Positions 33,712 to 41,973 of a stretch of DNA of 64,000 nt are shown here, piece by piece (positions within the stretch are counted from its first letter, which is position 1; each line of letters opens with the position of its first letter). The translations under genes and the position numbers were made by a program. The notes beneath the pieces are model-generated. The model did no database searches. It was given only the letters and a program-made list of their open reading frames with translations, and had not been told where the DNA came from. This stretch comes from CAYSFW01 sp964620675 (GTDB lineage: Bacteria; Pseudomonadota; Gammaproteobacteria; UWMA-0217). Location: NCBI GenBank assembly GCA_964620675.1, contig CAZUJU010000006.1:1-64000 (forward strand), given 5' to 3'.

Positions 33712-34782
33712 ATGGAGTTTATTGCCTCACTGCTGGGTTTTCTGCCCGACTGGCTTCTGACCACGGTCCTGATTGTGATCAAGATCGCGGTGCTGCTCCT
33801 GATCCTGCTGCTCAGTGTGGCGTATCTCACGCTGGCGGAACGCAAGGTCATCGGTTACATGCAGGTGCGTATCGGTCCGAACCGGGTGGGTCCGCGCGGG
33901 TTGCTGCAACCGATTGCCGATACGGTCAAGATGCTGGTCAAGGAAATCGTCATTCCGACCAATGCGGATCGATTTCTCTTTCTGATCGCGCCGATTCTCT
34001 CGCTGGCGCCCGCCCTTGTCGCGTGGGCCGTGATACCGTTCAGCGACACCATGGTGCTCGCCAACCTGAACGCCGGCCTGCTCTACATACTGGCTATGAC
34101 CTCGCTCGGGGTCTATGGCGTGATCATTGCTGGCTGGGCCTCGAATTCGAAGTATGCGTTCCTCGGCGCGATGCGCTCGGCCGCGCAGATCGTCGCGTAC
34201 GAGATCGCGATGGGATTTGCCTTAGTCGGAGTGCTGATGGCAGCCGGCAGCCTGAATCTTGGTGAGATCGTACGCGCCCAACAGGGCGGCGTGACGAGCT
34301 GGTTTTTCCTGCCCTTGTTCGGCTTGATGCTGGTGTATTTCATTTCGGCGGTGGCCGAGACCAACCGGGCACCGTTCGACGTGGCCGAGGGTGAGTCGGA
34401 GATCGTGGCCGGCTTCCACGTCGAATACTCCGGGATGGCGTTCGGCCTGTTCTTCCTCGCTGAATACGCCAATATGATCCTACTGTCGGCGTTGACATCG
34501 CTAATGTTTTTCGGCGGCTGGCTATCGCCGTTTGAGGGCCTGCTACCGGATTCGGTATTCGCGGTTCCGGTCCTCGGCGCGATGTTGGATGGCGGCATCC
34601 ACTGGCTGTTGCTGAAGACTTCTTTTTTTCTGTTCTGTTTCCTGTGGTTCCGCGCGACCTTCCCGCGTTATCGCTACGATCAGATCATGCGTCTGGGCTG
34701 GAAGGTGCTGATTCCCGTCACGATCGTCTGGCTGTTTGGCGAAGGTATCGCCATTGCGCTTGGCTGGAAACCCTGGTTGTGA
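33712..34782 (+). CDS. nuoH: NADH-quinone oxidoreductase subunit H
   Basis: The 356-residue membrane subunit joins the peripheral and membrane arms and completes the quinone tunnel. It has eight or more helices. Conserved loops are AERKVIGYMQVRIGPNRVGP, read from ERKVIGYMQVRIGPNR, and AETNRAPFDVAEGESEIVAG, read from ETNRAPFDVAEGESE. Start ATG 33712 is chosen. The frame also runs upstream into nuoG, but only as overlap. Confidence 0.96.
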   Translation: MEFIASLLGFLPDWLLTTVLIVIKIAVLLLILLLSVAYLTLAERKVIGYMQVRIGPNRVGPRGLLQPIADTVKMLVKEIVIPTNADRFLFLIAPILSLAPALVAWAVIPFSDTMVLANLNAGLLYILAMTSLGVYGVIIAGWASNSKYAFLGAMRSAAQIVAYEIAMGFALVGVLMAAGSLNLGEIVRAQQGGVTSWFFLPLFGLMLVYFISAVAETNRAPFDVAEGESEIVAGFHVEYSGMAFGLFFLAEYANMILLSALTSLMFFGGWLSPFEGLLPDSVFAVPVLGAMLDGGIHWLLLKTSFFLFCFLWFRATFPRYRYDQIMRLGWKVLIPVTIVWLFGEGIAIALGWKPWL

Positions 34783-34794
34783 GGAGGTGAGGAA

Positions 34795-35283
34795 ATGAAC
34801 GCGCTCAAGCACTACGTCAAGAGTTTCATGCTCTACGAGTTGCTGCTCGGTCTGAAACTGACTGGGCGCTATCTCTTTGCGCGCAAGATCACGGTGCAGT
34901 ATCCAGAGGAGAAAACGCCGATCTCGAATCGGTTCCGGGGGCTGCACGCCCTGCGCCGCTATCCGAATGGCGAGGAACGGTGTATCGCCTGCAAATTGTG
35001 CGAGGCGGTATGCCCGGCGCTGGCGATCACGATCGAGTCGGAGCAGCGCGACGACGGCACGCGTCGGACCACCCGTTACGACATTGATCTATTCAAGTGC
35101 ATTTTCTGCGGGTTCTGTGAGGAGGCTTGTCCGGTCGATTCGATCGTCGAGACCCGCATTTTTGAGTATCACTTTGAGAATCGCGGCGAGCAGATCATGA
35201 CCAAGGACAAGCTGCTGGCGATCGGCGATCGTTTCGAGGCGCAGATCGCGGCGGATCGCGCCGCCGATGCGCCGTACCGTTAG
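34795..35283 (+). CDS. nuoI: NADH-quinone oxidoreductase subunit I
   Basis: The 162-residue subunit holds clusters N6a and N6b in a double ferredoxin fold: CIACKLCEAVCPALAI and CIFCGFCEEACPVDSIV. It keeps the usual FRGLHALRRYPNGEERC loop before the first motif. GGAGG lies before the start, a strong ribosome site (GAGGAGGTGAGGAA). Confidence 0.97.
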   Translation: MNALKHYVKSFMLYELLLGLKLTGRYLFARKITVQYPEEKTPISNRFRGLHALRRYPNGEERCIACKLCEAVCPALAITIESEQRDDGTRRTTRYDIDLFKCIFCGFCEEACPVDSIVETRIFEYHFENRGEQIMTKDKLLAIGDRFEAQIAADRAADAPYR

Positions 35284-35302
35284 TGGGCGAGAGACTGAAT
35301 CG

Positions 35303-35905
35303 ATGACCTTTCAAATGATCCTGTTTTATGCCTTTAGCGTCATCCTGGTAGGATCGGCGGTGCGCATGATCACGGTGCGCAACCCGGTGCATGCGGCGTT
35401 GTTTCTGGTGTTGGCGTTTGTGACCAGTGCGGCGCTGTGGTTGCTGATGGAGGCGGAGTTTCTCGCCATCCTGTTGGTTCTGGTCTACGTCGGCGCGGTG
35501 ATGGTGCTGTTCCTGTTTGTGGTGATGATGCTGGATATCAACATCACGCGGATGCGCGAGGGCTACGTCAAGAATGCACCGTTGGGGATTGCGGTGGCGC
35601 TGATCATGGTGGTGGAGATGGGGCTGGTACTAATGACCAAGGTGTTCGACGCGCCCGCGCCCACGCCGGCACCGGCGGATTACAGCAATACCGAGGCCAT
35701 CGGCGAGGTTCTCTACACCGAATATCTCTATCCGTTTGAGATTGCCGCGGTAATTCTCCTCGTCGCGATCATTGCCGCGATCTCGTTGACCTTGCGCCGC
35801 CGACCGGAGACGAAATATCAGGATCCCGCCCAGCAGGTACGGGTCCAGCGCGCGGATCGGGTCCGCCTGGTCAAGATGAAATCCGAACAACCTGGCGCGG
35901 AATAG
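35303..35905 (+). CDS. nuoJ: NADH-quinone oxidoreductase subunit J
   Basis: The 200-residue membrane subunit has five helices, including the conserved third-helix region LVLVYVGAVMVLFLFVVMML, seen as YVGAVMVLFLFVVMM. A charged cytoplasmic tail of about 35 residues follows the last helix. It lies 19 bp after nuoI and 28 bp before nuoK. Confidence 0.94.
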   Translation: MTFQMILFYAFSVILVGSAVRMITVRNPVHAALFLVLAFVTSAALWLLMEAEFLAILLVLVYVGAVMVLFLFVVMMLDINITRMREGYVKNAPLGIAVALIMVVEMGLVLMTKVFDAPAPTPAPADYSNTEAIGEVLYTEYLYPFEIAAVILLVAIIAAISLTLRRRPETKYQDPAQQVRVQRADRVRLVKMKSEQPGAE

Positions 35906-35933
35906 CGCGCGGAACCGAAACCAAGAGCCAGCC

Positions 35934-36239
35934 ATGATTCCGCTTTCGCATTACCTTTTACTCGGCGCGGTGCTGTTTTCGCTCAGTGTGGCGGGGATAT
36001 TTCTCAACCGCAAAAACATGATCATTCTGTTGATGTCGATCGAGTTGATGTTGCTCGCGGTGAATATGAACTTCATCGCGTTTTCGCATTTCCTTGGGGA
36101 TATCAATGGCCAGATCTTTGTGTTTTTCATCCTGACGGTAGCCGCCGCGGAGTCGGCGATCGGTTTGGCGATTATGGTGGTGCTGTTCCGCAATCGCCAG
36201 ACGATCAATGTTCAGGATCTCGATGAGATGAAGGGGTAG
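35934..36239 (+). CDS. nuoK: NADH-quinone oxidoreductase subunit K
   Basis: The 101-residue three-helix subunit is an MrpC-like part of the proton path. It has LNRKNMIILLMSIELMLLAVN, seen as MIILLMSIELMLLAVN with the buried Glu, and the second-helix AAAESAIGLA with another Glu. Its length is standard. nuoL follows after 8 bp. Confidence 0.96.
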   Translation: MIPLSHYLLLGAVLFSLSVAGIFLNRKNMIILLMSIELMLLAVNMNFIAFSHFLGDINGQIFVFFILTVAAAESAIGLAIMVVLFRNRQTINVQDLDEMKG

Positions 36240-36247
36240 CCGCGATC

Positions 36248-38203
36248 ATGGAACAACTGTACCTCGCCATCCCGCTCGCCTCGCTGTTTGGCGCCCTTGT
36301 CGCGGGATTGTTCGGCAAGATGATCGGGCGTACCGGCGCCCATACCGTGACCATTCTTGGTGTAGCGATTTCTTTCGTGCTGTCGGTCATCGCCTTCAAG
36401 CATATCGTGATGGATGGTGGCGAGACCTTTAACGGAACGGTTTACACCTGGGCCGTTACCGGTGGACTGAACCTCGAGGTTGGGTTTCTGATCGACCGGC
36501 TCTCGGTGTTGATGATGGTCGTGGTGACTTTTGTGTCGCTGATGGTGCATATCTACACCATCGGCTACATGCATGACGATCCGGGTTACCAGCGTTTTTT
36601 TGCATACATTTCGCTGTTCACCTTCGCCATGCTGATGCTGGTGATGAGCAACAACTTCCTGCAGTTGTTCTTCGGCTGGGAGGCCGTCGGTGTGGTGTCC
36701 TACCTGTTGATCGGCTTCTGGTATAACCGGCCAACAGCGATTTATGCCAACCTCAAGGCCTTTCTGGTCAACCGGGTGGGCGATTTCGGCTTCCTGCTCG
36801 GCATCGCAGCTGTGTTGATGTATACCGGCAGCCTCGATTACGCTGAGGTTTTCGCTCGGGCCTCCGCACTGGAGGGGCAAACGATCCAGATCTTCGGCGA
36901 CCAGATGTGGTCGGTGTTGACCGTGATCTGCATTCTGTTGTTCATAGGCGCGATGGGTAAGTCGGCGCAAATGCCGCTGCACGTCTGGTTGCCTGACTCG
37001 ATGGAAGGTCCGACGCCGATTTCGGCACTGATCCATGCCGCGACGATGGTCACCGCAGGGATTTTCATGGTCGCAAGGATGTCGCCGCTGTTTGAGCTTT
37101 CTGAGACTGCGCTGTCGTTTGTTCTGATCATCGGTGCACTGACCGCGTTTTTGATGGGGTTGGTCGGCATCGTGCAAAACGACATCAAACGTGTGGTCGC
37201 GTACTCGACACTCTCACAACTTGGCTACATGACGGTTGCGCTCGGCGTTTCGGCCTACTCGGCCGGGATCTTCCATTTGATGACCCACGCGTTTTTCAAG
37301 GCCCTGCTGTTTCTCGGTGCCGGTTCGGTCATCATCGCGATGCATCACGAGCAGGATATCCGCAAAATGGGGGGCTTGCGCAAGTACATGCCCATCACGT
37401 ACTGGACTGCTTTAATTGGATCTTTGGCGCTGATCGGGTTTCCGGGGTTTTCGGGTTTCTTCTCCAAGGACGCAATCATCGAGGCGGTGCATCATTCGCA
37501 GTTGCCGGGTGCCGGTTTTGCCTACTGGCTGGTATTGATTGGGGTGTTCGTCACCGCATTCTACTCGTTCCGGATGTTTTTCCTGGTTTTCCACGGCGAG
37601 GAGCGAATGGATCATCACACCAAAGAGCACTTACACGAGTCACCATGGGTGATCACCGTGCCGCTGATCGCGCTCGCGATTCCGTCGGTCATCGCCGGTT
37701 ACCTGCTCGATCCGGTGGTGGTGGGCGACTACTTCCAGGGCGCGATTCAAGTCCTGCCGCAACACGACTCGTTGCGGGTAATCGCCGAGCATTATCACGG
37801 ACCGCTGGGCTTCATATTGCATGGCATGATGGCGCCGCCGTTCTGGCTTGCGATGGCGGGTCTGGCGTTGGCGTGGTGGATCTATTTGCGTCATCCGGCG
37901 CTTGCCGGGCAGCTTCAGCAGCGGTTCCGGCTCCCGTACGCGATCCTCACCAAGAAGTATGGCTTTGATGAGTTCAACGAGAAGATCTTCGCGCGGGGCT
38001 CACTCGGTTTGGGCCACACGCTTTCCGACGTCGGCGATCGTGTCGTGATTGATGGATTAATGGTCAACGGTACGGCCCGGATCATCGGCTGGTTCTCCGG
38101 AGTGATTCGGCAGGTGCAGACCGGTTATCTCTACCACTACTCGTTCGCCATGATCCTCGGTTTGATCGCTCTGCTTGGCTGGTTCGTCTTGCGCGCCGCC
38201 TGA
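36248..38203 (+). CDS. nuoL: NADH-quinone oxidoreductase subunit L
   Basis: The 651-residue antiporter-like proton-pumping subunit has the conserved core LQLFFGWEAVGVVSYLLIGFW (seen as FFGWEAVGVVSYLLIGFW), GKSAQMPLHVWLPDSMEGPT and the broken-helix Lys in IVQNDIKRVVAYSTLSQLGY. A long C-terminal part provides the lateral helix of the membrane arm. nuoM follows after 44 bp. Confidence 0.96.
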   Translation: MEQLYLAIPLASLFGALVAGLFGKMIGRTGAHTVTILGVAISFVLSVIAFKHIVMDGGETFNGTVYTWAVTGGLNLEVGFLIDRLSVLMMVVVTFVSLMVHIYTIGYMHDDPGYQRFFAYISLFTFAMLMLVMSNNFLQLFFGWEAVGVVSYLLIGFWYNRPTAIYANLKAFLVNRVGDFGFLLGIAAVLMYTGSLDYAEVFARASALEGQTIQIFGDQMWSVLTVICILLFIGAMGKSAQMPLHVWLPDSMEGPTPISALIHAATMVTAGIFMVARMSPLFELSETALSFVLIIGALTAFLMGLVGIVQNDIKRVVAYSTLSQLGYMTVALGVSAYSAGIFHLMTHAFFKALLFLGAGSVIIAMHHEQDIRKMGGLRKYMPITYWTALIGSLALIGFPGFSGFFSKDAIIEAVHHSQLPGAGFAYWLVLIGVFVTAFYSFRMFFLVFHGEERMDHHTKEHLHESPWVITVPLIALAIPSVIAGYLLDPVVVGDYFQGAIQVLPQHDSLRVIAEHYHGPLGFILHGMMAPPFWLAMAGLALAWWIYLRHPALAGQLQQRFRLPYAILTKKYGFDEFNEKIFARGSLGLGHTLSDVGDRVVIDGLMVNGTARIIGWFSGVIRQVQTGYLYHYSFAMILGLIALLGWFVLRAA

Positions 38204-38247
38204 GCGCCGCGGGTGGTGTTATGAATTTCGCGCAAAGGTAGGTTCGG

Positions 38248-39762
38248 ATGTTCGCAGATTGGCCTCTATTGACCCTGTTAATCTGGGTGCCGATTATCGG
38301 TGGTTTTCTCGTGCTAGCGGCGGGAGAGCGCTCGGCGGAGGGGGTCAAGCGGCTCGCACTGTTGATCTCGGCGGCCACCTTCGCGCTGAGTATCCCCCTA
38401 TATACCGGGTTTGATCCGGGGCTGGCGACGATGCAGTTCGAGGAGTCGAACGCCTGGATTCCCGCGTTCAATATCAACTACCACCTCGGCGTCGATGGTA
38501 TCTCGATGCCGTTGATTCTGCTGACGACGTTTACTACGGTGTTGGTGATCATCGCGGGCTGGGAGGTCATTCAGTTCAAGATCTCCCAGTACATGGCCGC
38601 GTTTTTGATCCTCGAAGGCCTGATGATTGGCGTATTCTCCGCGCTCGATGCAGTCCTGTTCTATGTCTTTTTCGAGGCGCAGCTGATTCCGATGTTCGTC
38701 ATCATCGGTATTTGGGGCGGACCGCGGCGGGTGTATGCAACCCTCAAGTTCTTCCTCTATACGTTTTTCGGTTCAGTGTTCATGCTGATCTCGTTGATCT
38801 ACCTCTACAGCGAATCCGGTACGTTCGCGATTCTTGAGTTGCATGACTTCAAGATCGACCTGACCGCGCAGATTTTGATCTTCCTGAGTTTCCTGATTGC
38901 GTTCGCGGTCAAAGTGCCGATGTGGCCGGTTCACACGTGGTTACCCGATGCTCACGTCGAAGCACCGACCGGCGGGTCGGTGGTGCTGGCGGCGATCATG
39001 CTCAAGATCGGTGGTTACGGGTTTCTGCGGTTCAGCCTCCCAATCACGCCCGACGCGAGCGCGCAACTGGACTGGTTGATGATTCTGCTGTCACTGATTG
39101 CGGTCGTATACATCGGTTACGTGGCGTTGGTTCAGGCGGATATGAAGAAGCTGATCGCCTACTCGTCGATCTCGCATATGGGATTTGTCACGCTGGGGTT
39201 TTTCGTGATGTTTGCGATCTATGACAATACCCAGGATACCTCTGGTGCGGTCATGGGCATCGAAGGCGGCATCGTACAAATGATCTCGCACGGATTCATT
39301 TCCGGCGCGATGTTCCTCTGCGTTGGCGTGCTCTATGACCGCCTGCACAGCCGAATGATCAAGGATTATGGTGGAGTCGCGAATACCATGCCGGTGTTTG
39401 CGACGTTCATGGTGCTGTTCGCGATGGCCAATGCCGGATTGCCGGGCACCTCGGGATTCGTGGGCGAATTTTTGGTGATCCTGGCGAGTTTTCAGGCCAG
39501 TTTCTGGATCGCATTCGCTGCGGCGTTGACGCTGATCCTCGGCGCGGCCTACACCTTGTGGATGGTCAAGCGGGTGATTTTCGGCGCGGTCGCCAACGAT
39601 GGGGTTGCCAGCCTGAAAGATGTTAACAACCGCGAGTTCATAATCCTCTCGCTACTTGCGTTGGCGGTCTTGCTATTCGGATTGTGGCCGGCGCCGTTGC
39701 TCGATGTGATGCACGCGAGCGTTGAAAATCTGGTACGCCACGCGCTGATTTCGAAACTCTAG
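38248..39762 (+). CDS. nuoM: NADH-quinone oxidoreductase subunit M
   Basis: The 504-residue antiporter-like subunit has YHLGVDGISMPLILLTTF near the start, the Glu in FFEAQLIPMFVIIGIWGG, VKVPMWPVHTWLPDAHVEAP and the Lys region VQADMKKLIAYSSISHMGF. All are hallmark proton-channel residues of NuoM. nuoN follows after 28 bp. Confidence 0.96.
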   Translation: MFADWPLLTLLIWVPIIGGFLVLAAGERSAEGVKRLALLISAATFALSIPLYTGFDPGLATMQFEESNAWIPAFNINYHLGVDGISMPLILLTTFTTVLVIIAGWEVIQFKISQYMAAFLILEGLMIGVFSALDAVLFYVFFEAQLIPMFVIIGIWGGPRRVYATLKFFLYTFFGSVFMLISLIYLYSESGTFAILELHDFKIDLTAQILIFLSFLIAFAVKVPMWPVHTWLPDAHVEAPTGGSVVLAAIMLKIGGYGFLRFSLPITPDASAQLDWLMILLSLIAVVYIGYVALVQADMKKLIAYSSISHMGFVTLGFFVMFAIYDNTQDTSGAVMGIEGGIVQMISHGFISGAMFLCVGVLYDRLHSRMIKDYGGVANTMPVFATFMVLFAMANAGLPGTSGFVGEFLVILASFQASFWIAFAAALTLILGAAYTLWMVKRVIFGAVANDGVASLKDVNNREFIILSLLALAVLLFGLWPAPLLDVMHASVENLVRHALISKL

Positions 39763-39790
39763 TTCACCCTGGCTACGGAAGATCCTGCTC

Positions 39791-41218
39791 ATGCCGAATA
39801 TCTCCACCATCCTGCCCGAAGTCTACATGCTCACGATGGCGTGTGTGGTGCTGGTGGTCGACCTGTTCCTTGGTCCGCGGCAGAAAGGTGTCAACTACCT
39901 TCTAACGCTGGTAACACTGATCGGGGCGATCGCCGTGACGATGCTGACGCGTGACAACAGTGTGGTACTGGCGTTCGGCGACAGTTTTATTCGCGATCCC
40001 ATGGCGGATATTCTGAAGCTCTTTATCTTTGCGATCATGGTGGCGGTGATGATGTATTCGCGCCGTTATATCAAGGATCGCGATATGTTCCATGGCGAGT
40101 TTTTCGTGCTCGCGCTGTTCGCGGTGCTCGGGATGCAGATCATGATCTCGGCCTACAGCTTCCTGACCCTTTATCTCGGACTTGAATTGCTCTCGTTGTC
40201 GCTCTACGCGCTGGTGGCGTTCCAGCGTGACACCAGCCGCGCTTCCGAGGCCGCGATGAAATATTTCATCCTGGGTGCGATTGCGTCCGGGATGTTGCTG
40301 TACGGAATCTCGATTCTCTACGGTCTAACCGGCAGTCTGAGCTTTATCGACGTTCACAATCAACTCGTGCGAATGCAGGGCCAGACCGATATCAGCATGA
40401 TATTCGGGCTGGTATTCGTTCTGGTGGGCATCGCGTTCAAGTTCGGCGCCGTGCCATTCCACATGTGGGTGCCCGATGTCTATCACGGTGCGCCGACGGC
40501 GGTCACCATGATCATCAGCTCGGCGTCGAAGATCGCAGCGTTTGCGATGATCATGCGGCTGTTGGTCGAGGCTTTGGGCAGTCTGCACGCAAGCTGGCAG
40601 GATATTCTCGTACTGCTTGCGGTGCTTTCGATCGGGGCAGGCAACCTGATCGCAATCGCCCAGAGCAATATCAAGCGTATGTTGGCCTATTCAACGATTG
40701 CGCATGTCGGCTTTATTCTGCTTGGCGTCATGACGGGCACCCGTGAGGGCTACGTCGCGTCCATGTTCTACACTTTGACTTATGCGCTGATGTCGCTCGG
40801 CGCCTTCGGCGTCATCGCGATGCTCAGTCATCGAGATTTCGAGGCCGAGAATCTTGAGGATTTCAAGGGACTCAATGAGCGCAACCCCTGGCTTGCATTC
40901 GTGACGATGCTGGTAATGTTTGCGATGGCTGGCGTACCCCCGTTGGTCGGGTTCTACGCCAAATTGAACATCCTTCAGGCGGTGGTGCAACACGGGTACG
41001 TCTGGCTTGCTGTGTACGCGGTACTGCTGTCGGTCGTGGGCGCGTTCTACTATCTGCGGATAGTCAAGATGATGTACTTCGACAAGCCGACAGTCGATTA
41101 CGCGCCGGGCAGTAGCCTCGATTTCAATATCGCGCTTTCGGTGAACGGGCTGCTGATGCTCGCGCTGGGCATCTTCCCCAGCGCACTGCTCTCCCTGTGC
41201 ATCTTTGCTATAAGATAA
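39791..41218 (+). CDS. nuoN: NADH-quinone oxidoreductase subunit N
   Basis: The 475-residue third antiporter-like subunit ends the operon. It has LGLELLSLSLYALVAFQRD with the key Glu, FKFGAVPFHMWVPDVYHGAP, and AQSNIKRMLAYSTIAHVGF with the channel Lys. Fourteen membrane segments are expected and the hydrophobic pattern fits. The operon is complete from A to N with no insertion. The stop is followed by an AT-rich 55 bp before the tRNA promoter. Confidence 0.96.
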   Translation: MPNISTILPEVYMLTMACVVLVVDLFLGPRQKGVNYLLTLVTLIGAIAVTMLTRDNSVVLAFGDSFIRDPMADILKLFIFAIMVAVMMYSRRYIKDRDMFHGEFFVLALFAVLGMQIMISAYSFLTLYLGLELLSLSLYALVAFQRDTSRASEAAMKYFILGAIASGMLLYGISILYGLTGSLSFIDVHNQLVRMQGQTDISMIFGLVFVLVGIAFKFGAVPFHMWVPDVYHGAPTAVTMIISSASKIAAFAMIMRLLVEALGSLHASWQDILVLLAVLSIGAGNLIAIAQSNIKRMLAYSTIAHVGFILLGVMTGTREGYVASMFYTLTYALMSLGAFGVIAMLSHRDFEAENLEDFKGLNERNPWLAFVTMLVMFAMAGVPPLVGFYAKLNILQAVVQHGYVWLAVYAVLLSVVGAFYYLRIVKMMYFDKPTVDYAPGSSLDFNIALSVNGLLMLALGIFPSALLSLCIFAIR

Positions 41219-41274
41219 AACCAATTAATAACAATGCGTTATCGATAAAACCGCCTTAACGTCGTAGTCACTAC

Positions 41275-41303
41275 TTGAAATCCGTGAGCGCTACGTCTAT
41301 GAT
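41275..41303 (+). promoter_or_regulatory. predicted sigma-70 promoter of tRNA-fMet
   Basis: TTGAAA (41275-41280) and TATGAT (41298-41303) match consensus at 5 of 6 positions each, with the ideal 17-bp spacing. Transcription would begin just before the tRNA at 41316 and could read through into rimP-nusA-infB. Confidence 0.75.
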
Positions 41304-41315
41304 CCGTTCCCTCGT

Positions 41316-41392
41316 TGCGGGGTGGAGCAGTCTGGCAGCTCGTCGGGCTCATAACCCGAAGGTCGCAGGTTCAAATCCTGCCCCCGCTACCA
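41316..41392 (+). tRNA. metY: initiator tRNA-fMet (anticodon CAT)
   Basis: This 77-nt tRNA has the three G-C pairs in the anticodon stem (GGG/CCC around CTCATAA), A11-U24 in the D stem and an encoded CCA, which together identify an initiator. The first pair is not Watson-Crick, as required, but appears to be U1.U72 rather than the common C1.A72. It heads the rimP-nusA-infB block, as metY does in E. coli. Confidence 0.95.
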
Positions 41393-41400
41393 AATGAGCG

Positions 41401-41418
41401 GCCCCGTCAGGGGCTTTT
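41401..41418 (+). terminator. terminator after tRNA-fMet
   Basis: GCCCC and GGGGC form a GC-rich stem with a GTCA loop followed by TTTT, eight bases after the tRNA. Outer AATGA and TCATT can extend the structure. Confidence 0.75.
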
Positions 41419-41451
41419 CATTATATCCAAGCAAGGTGCTTGTATAACAAC

Positions 41452-41474
41452 AAAGGGCCGAAGGCCCTTTTTTT
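41452..41474 (+). terminator. strong terminator just before rimP
   Basis: AAAGGGCC and GGCCCTTT form a perfect stem with a GAA loop, followed by four further T. It ends 10 bp before the rimP ATG at 41485. Together with the first terminator it should stop most transcripts from the tRNA promoter, unless antitermination occurs. Confidence 0.85.
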
Positions 41475-41484
41475 ATTTCTGCGA

Positions 41485-41973
41485 ATGTCGGAAATCACAC
41501 AGGAAGCGCTGAGAAAGATCATTGAACCCGTTGCCGAAGGGCTCGGATGTTTGTTGTGGGGTATCGAATTTCGTACCTACGACAAAAACGCCTTGCTGCG
41601 GGTATATATTGATAAACTTGAAGGGGTGACGCTCGACGACTGTTCGGACGTCAGTCACCAGCTCAGTGCCGTGCTCGATGTGGAAGATCCGATCGGTGTG
41701 CCCTATACCCTAGAGGTGTCATCGCCGGGCGTCGAGCGACCGTTATTCGGTTACCCACATTACCAGCGGTACCTGGGGCAGCGAGTTAAACTTCGCCTGA
41801 TGAGGCCGGTTGATTCGCGGCGCAATTTCGAAGGCGTTTTGGAGTTCGCCGATCCCATGCGAGTGAGATTGCGGCTTGAGAACGATGTGGTCGCAGAAAT
41901 TCCGCTCGACGCGATTGCGCGCGGGCAACTCAAGGTAGATTTTGAGCAGTACGCCAAAGAGCAGAAACGATGA
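41485..41973 (+). CDS. rimP: ribosome maturation factor RimP
   Basis: RimP is needed for 30S subunit maturation. The 162-residue product has the N-terminal domain IEPVAEGLGCLLWGIEF and the segment VSSPGVERPLFGYPHYQRYLGQRV, seen as SSPGVERPLF. The C-terminal SH3-like domain follows. ATG 41485 gives MSEITQEALRKIIEP. The frame is open back to 41440 but that part runs through the terminator. No Shine-Dalgarno sequence lies before the ATG, because the terminator U-tract occupies that place. The gene overlaps nusA by ATGA. Confidence 0.94.
   Translation: MSEITQEALRKIIEPVAEGLGCLLWGIEFRTYDKNALLRVYIDKLEGVTLDDCSDVSHQLSAVLDVEDPIGVPYTLEVSSPGVERPLFGYPHYQRYLGQRVKLRLMRPVDSRRNFEGVLEFADPMRVRLRLENDVVAEIPLDAIARGQLKVDFEQYAKEQKR

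Noticed and set aside
41315..41512. Plus-strand frame across tRNA-fMet with the peptide VGLITRRSQVQILPPLP
   Set aside because: It is the translation of the tRNA itself and its terminators, a common false annotation.
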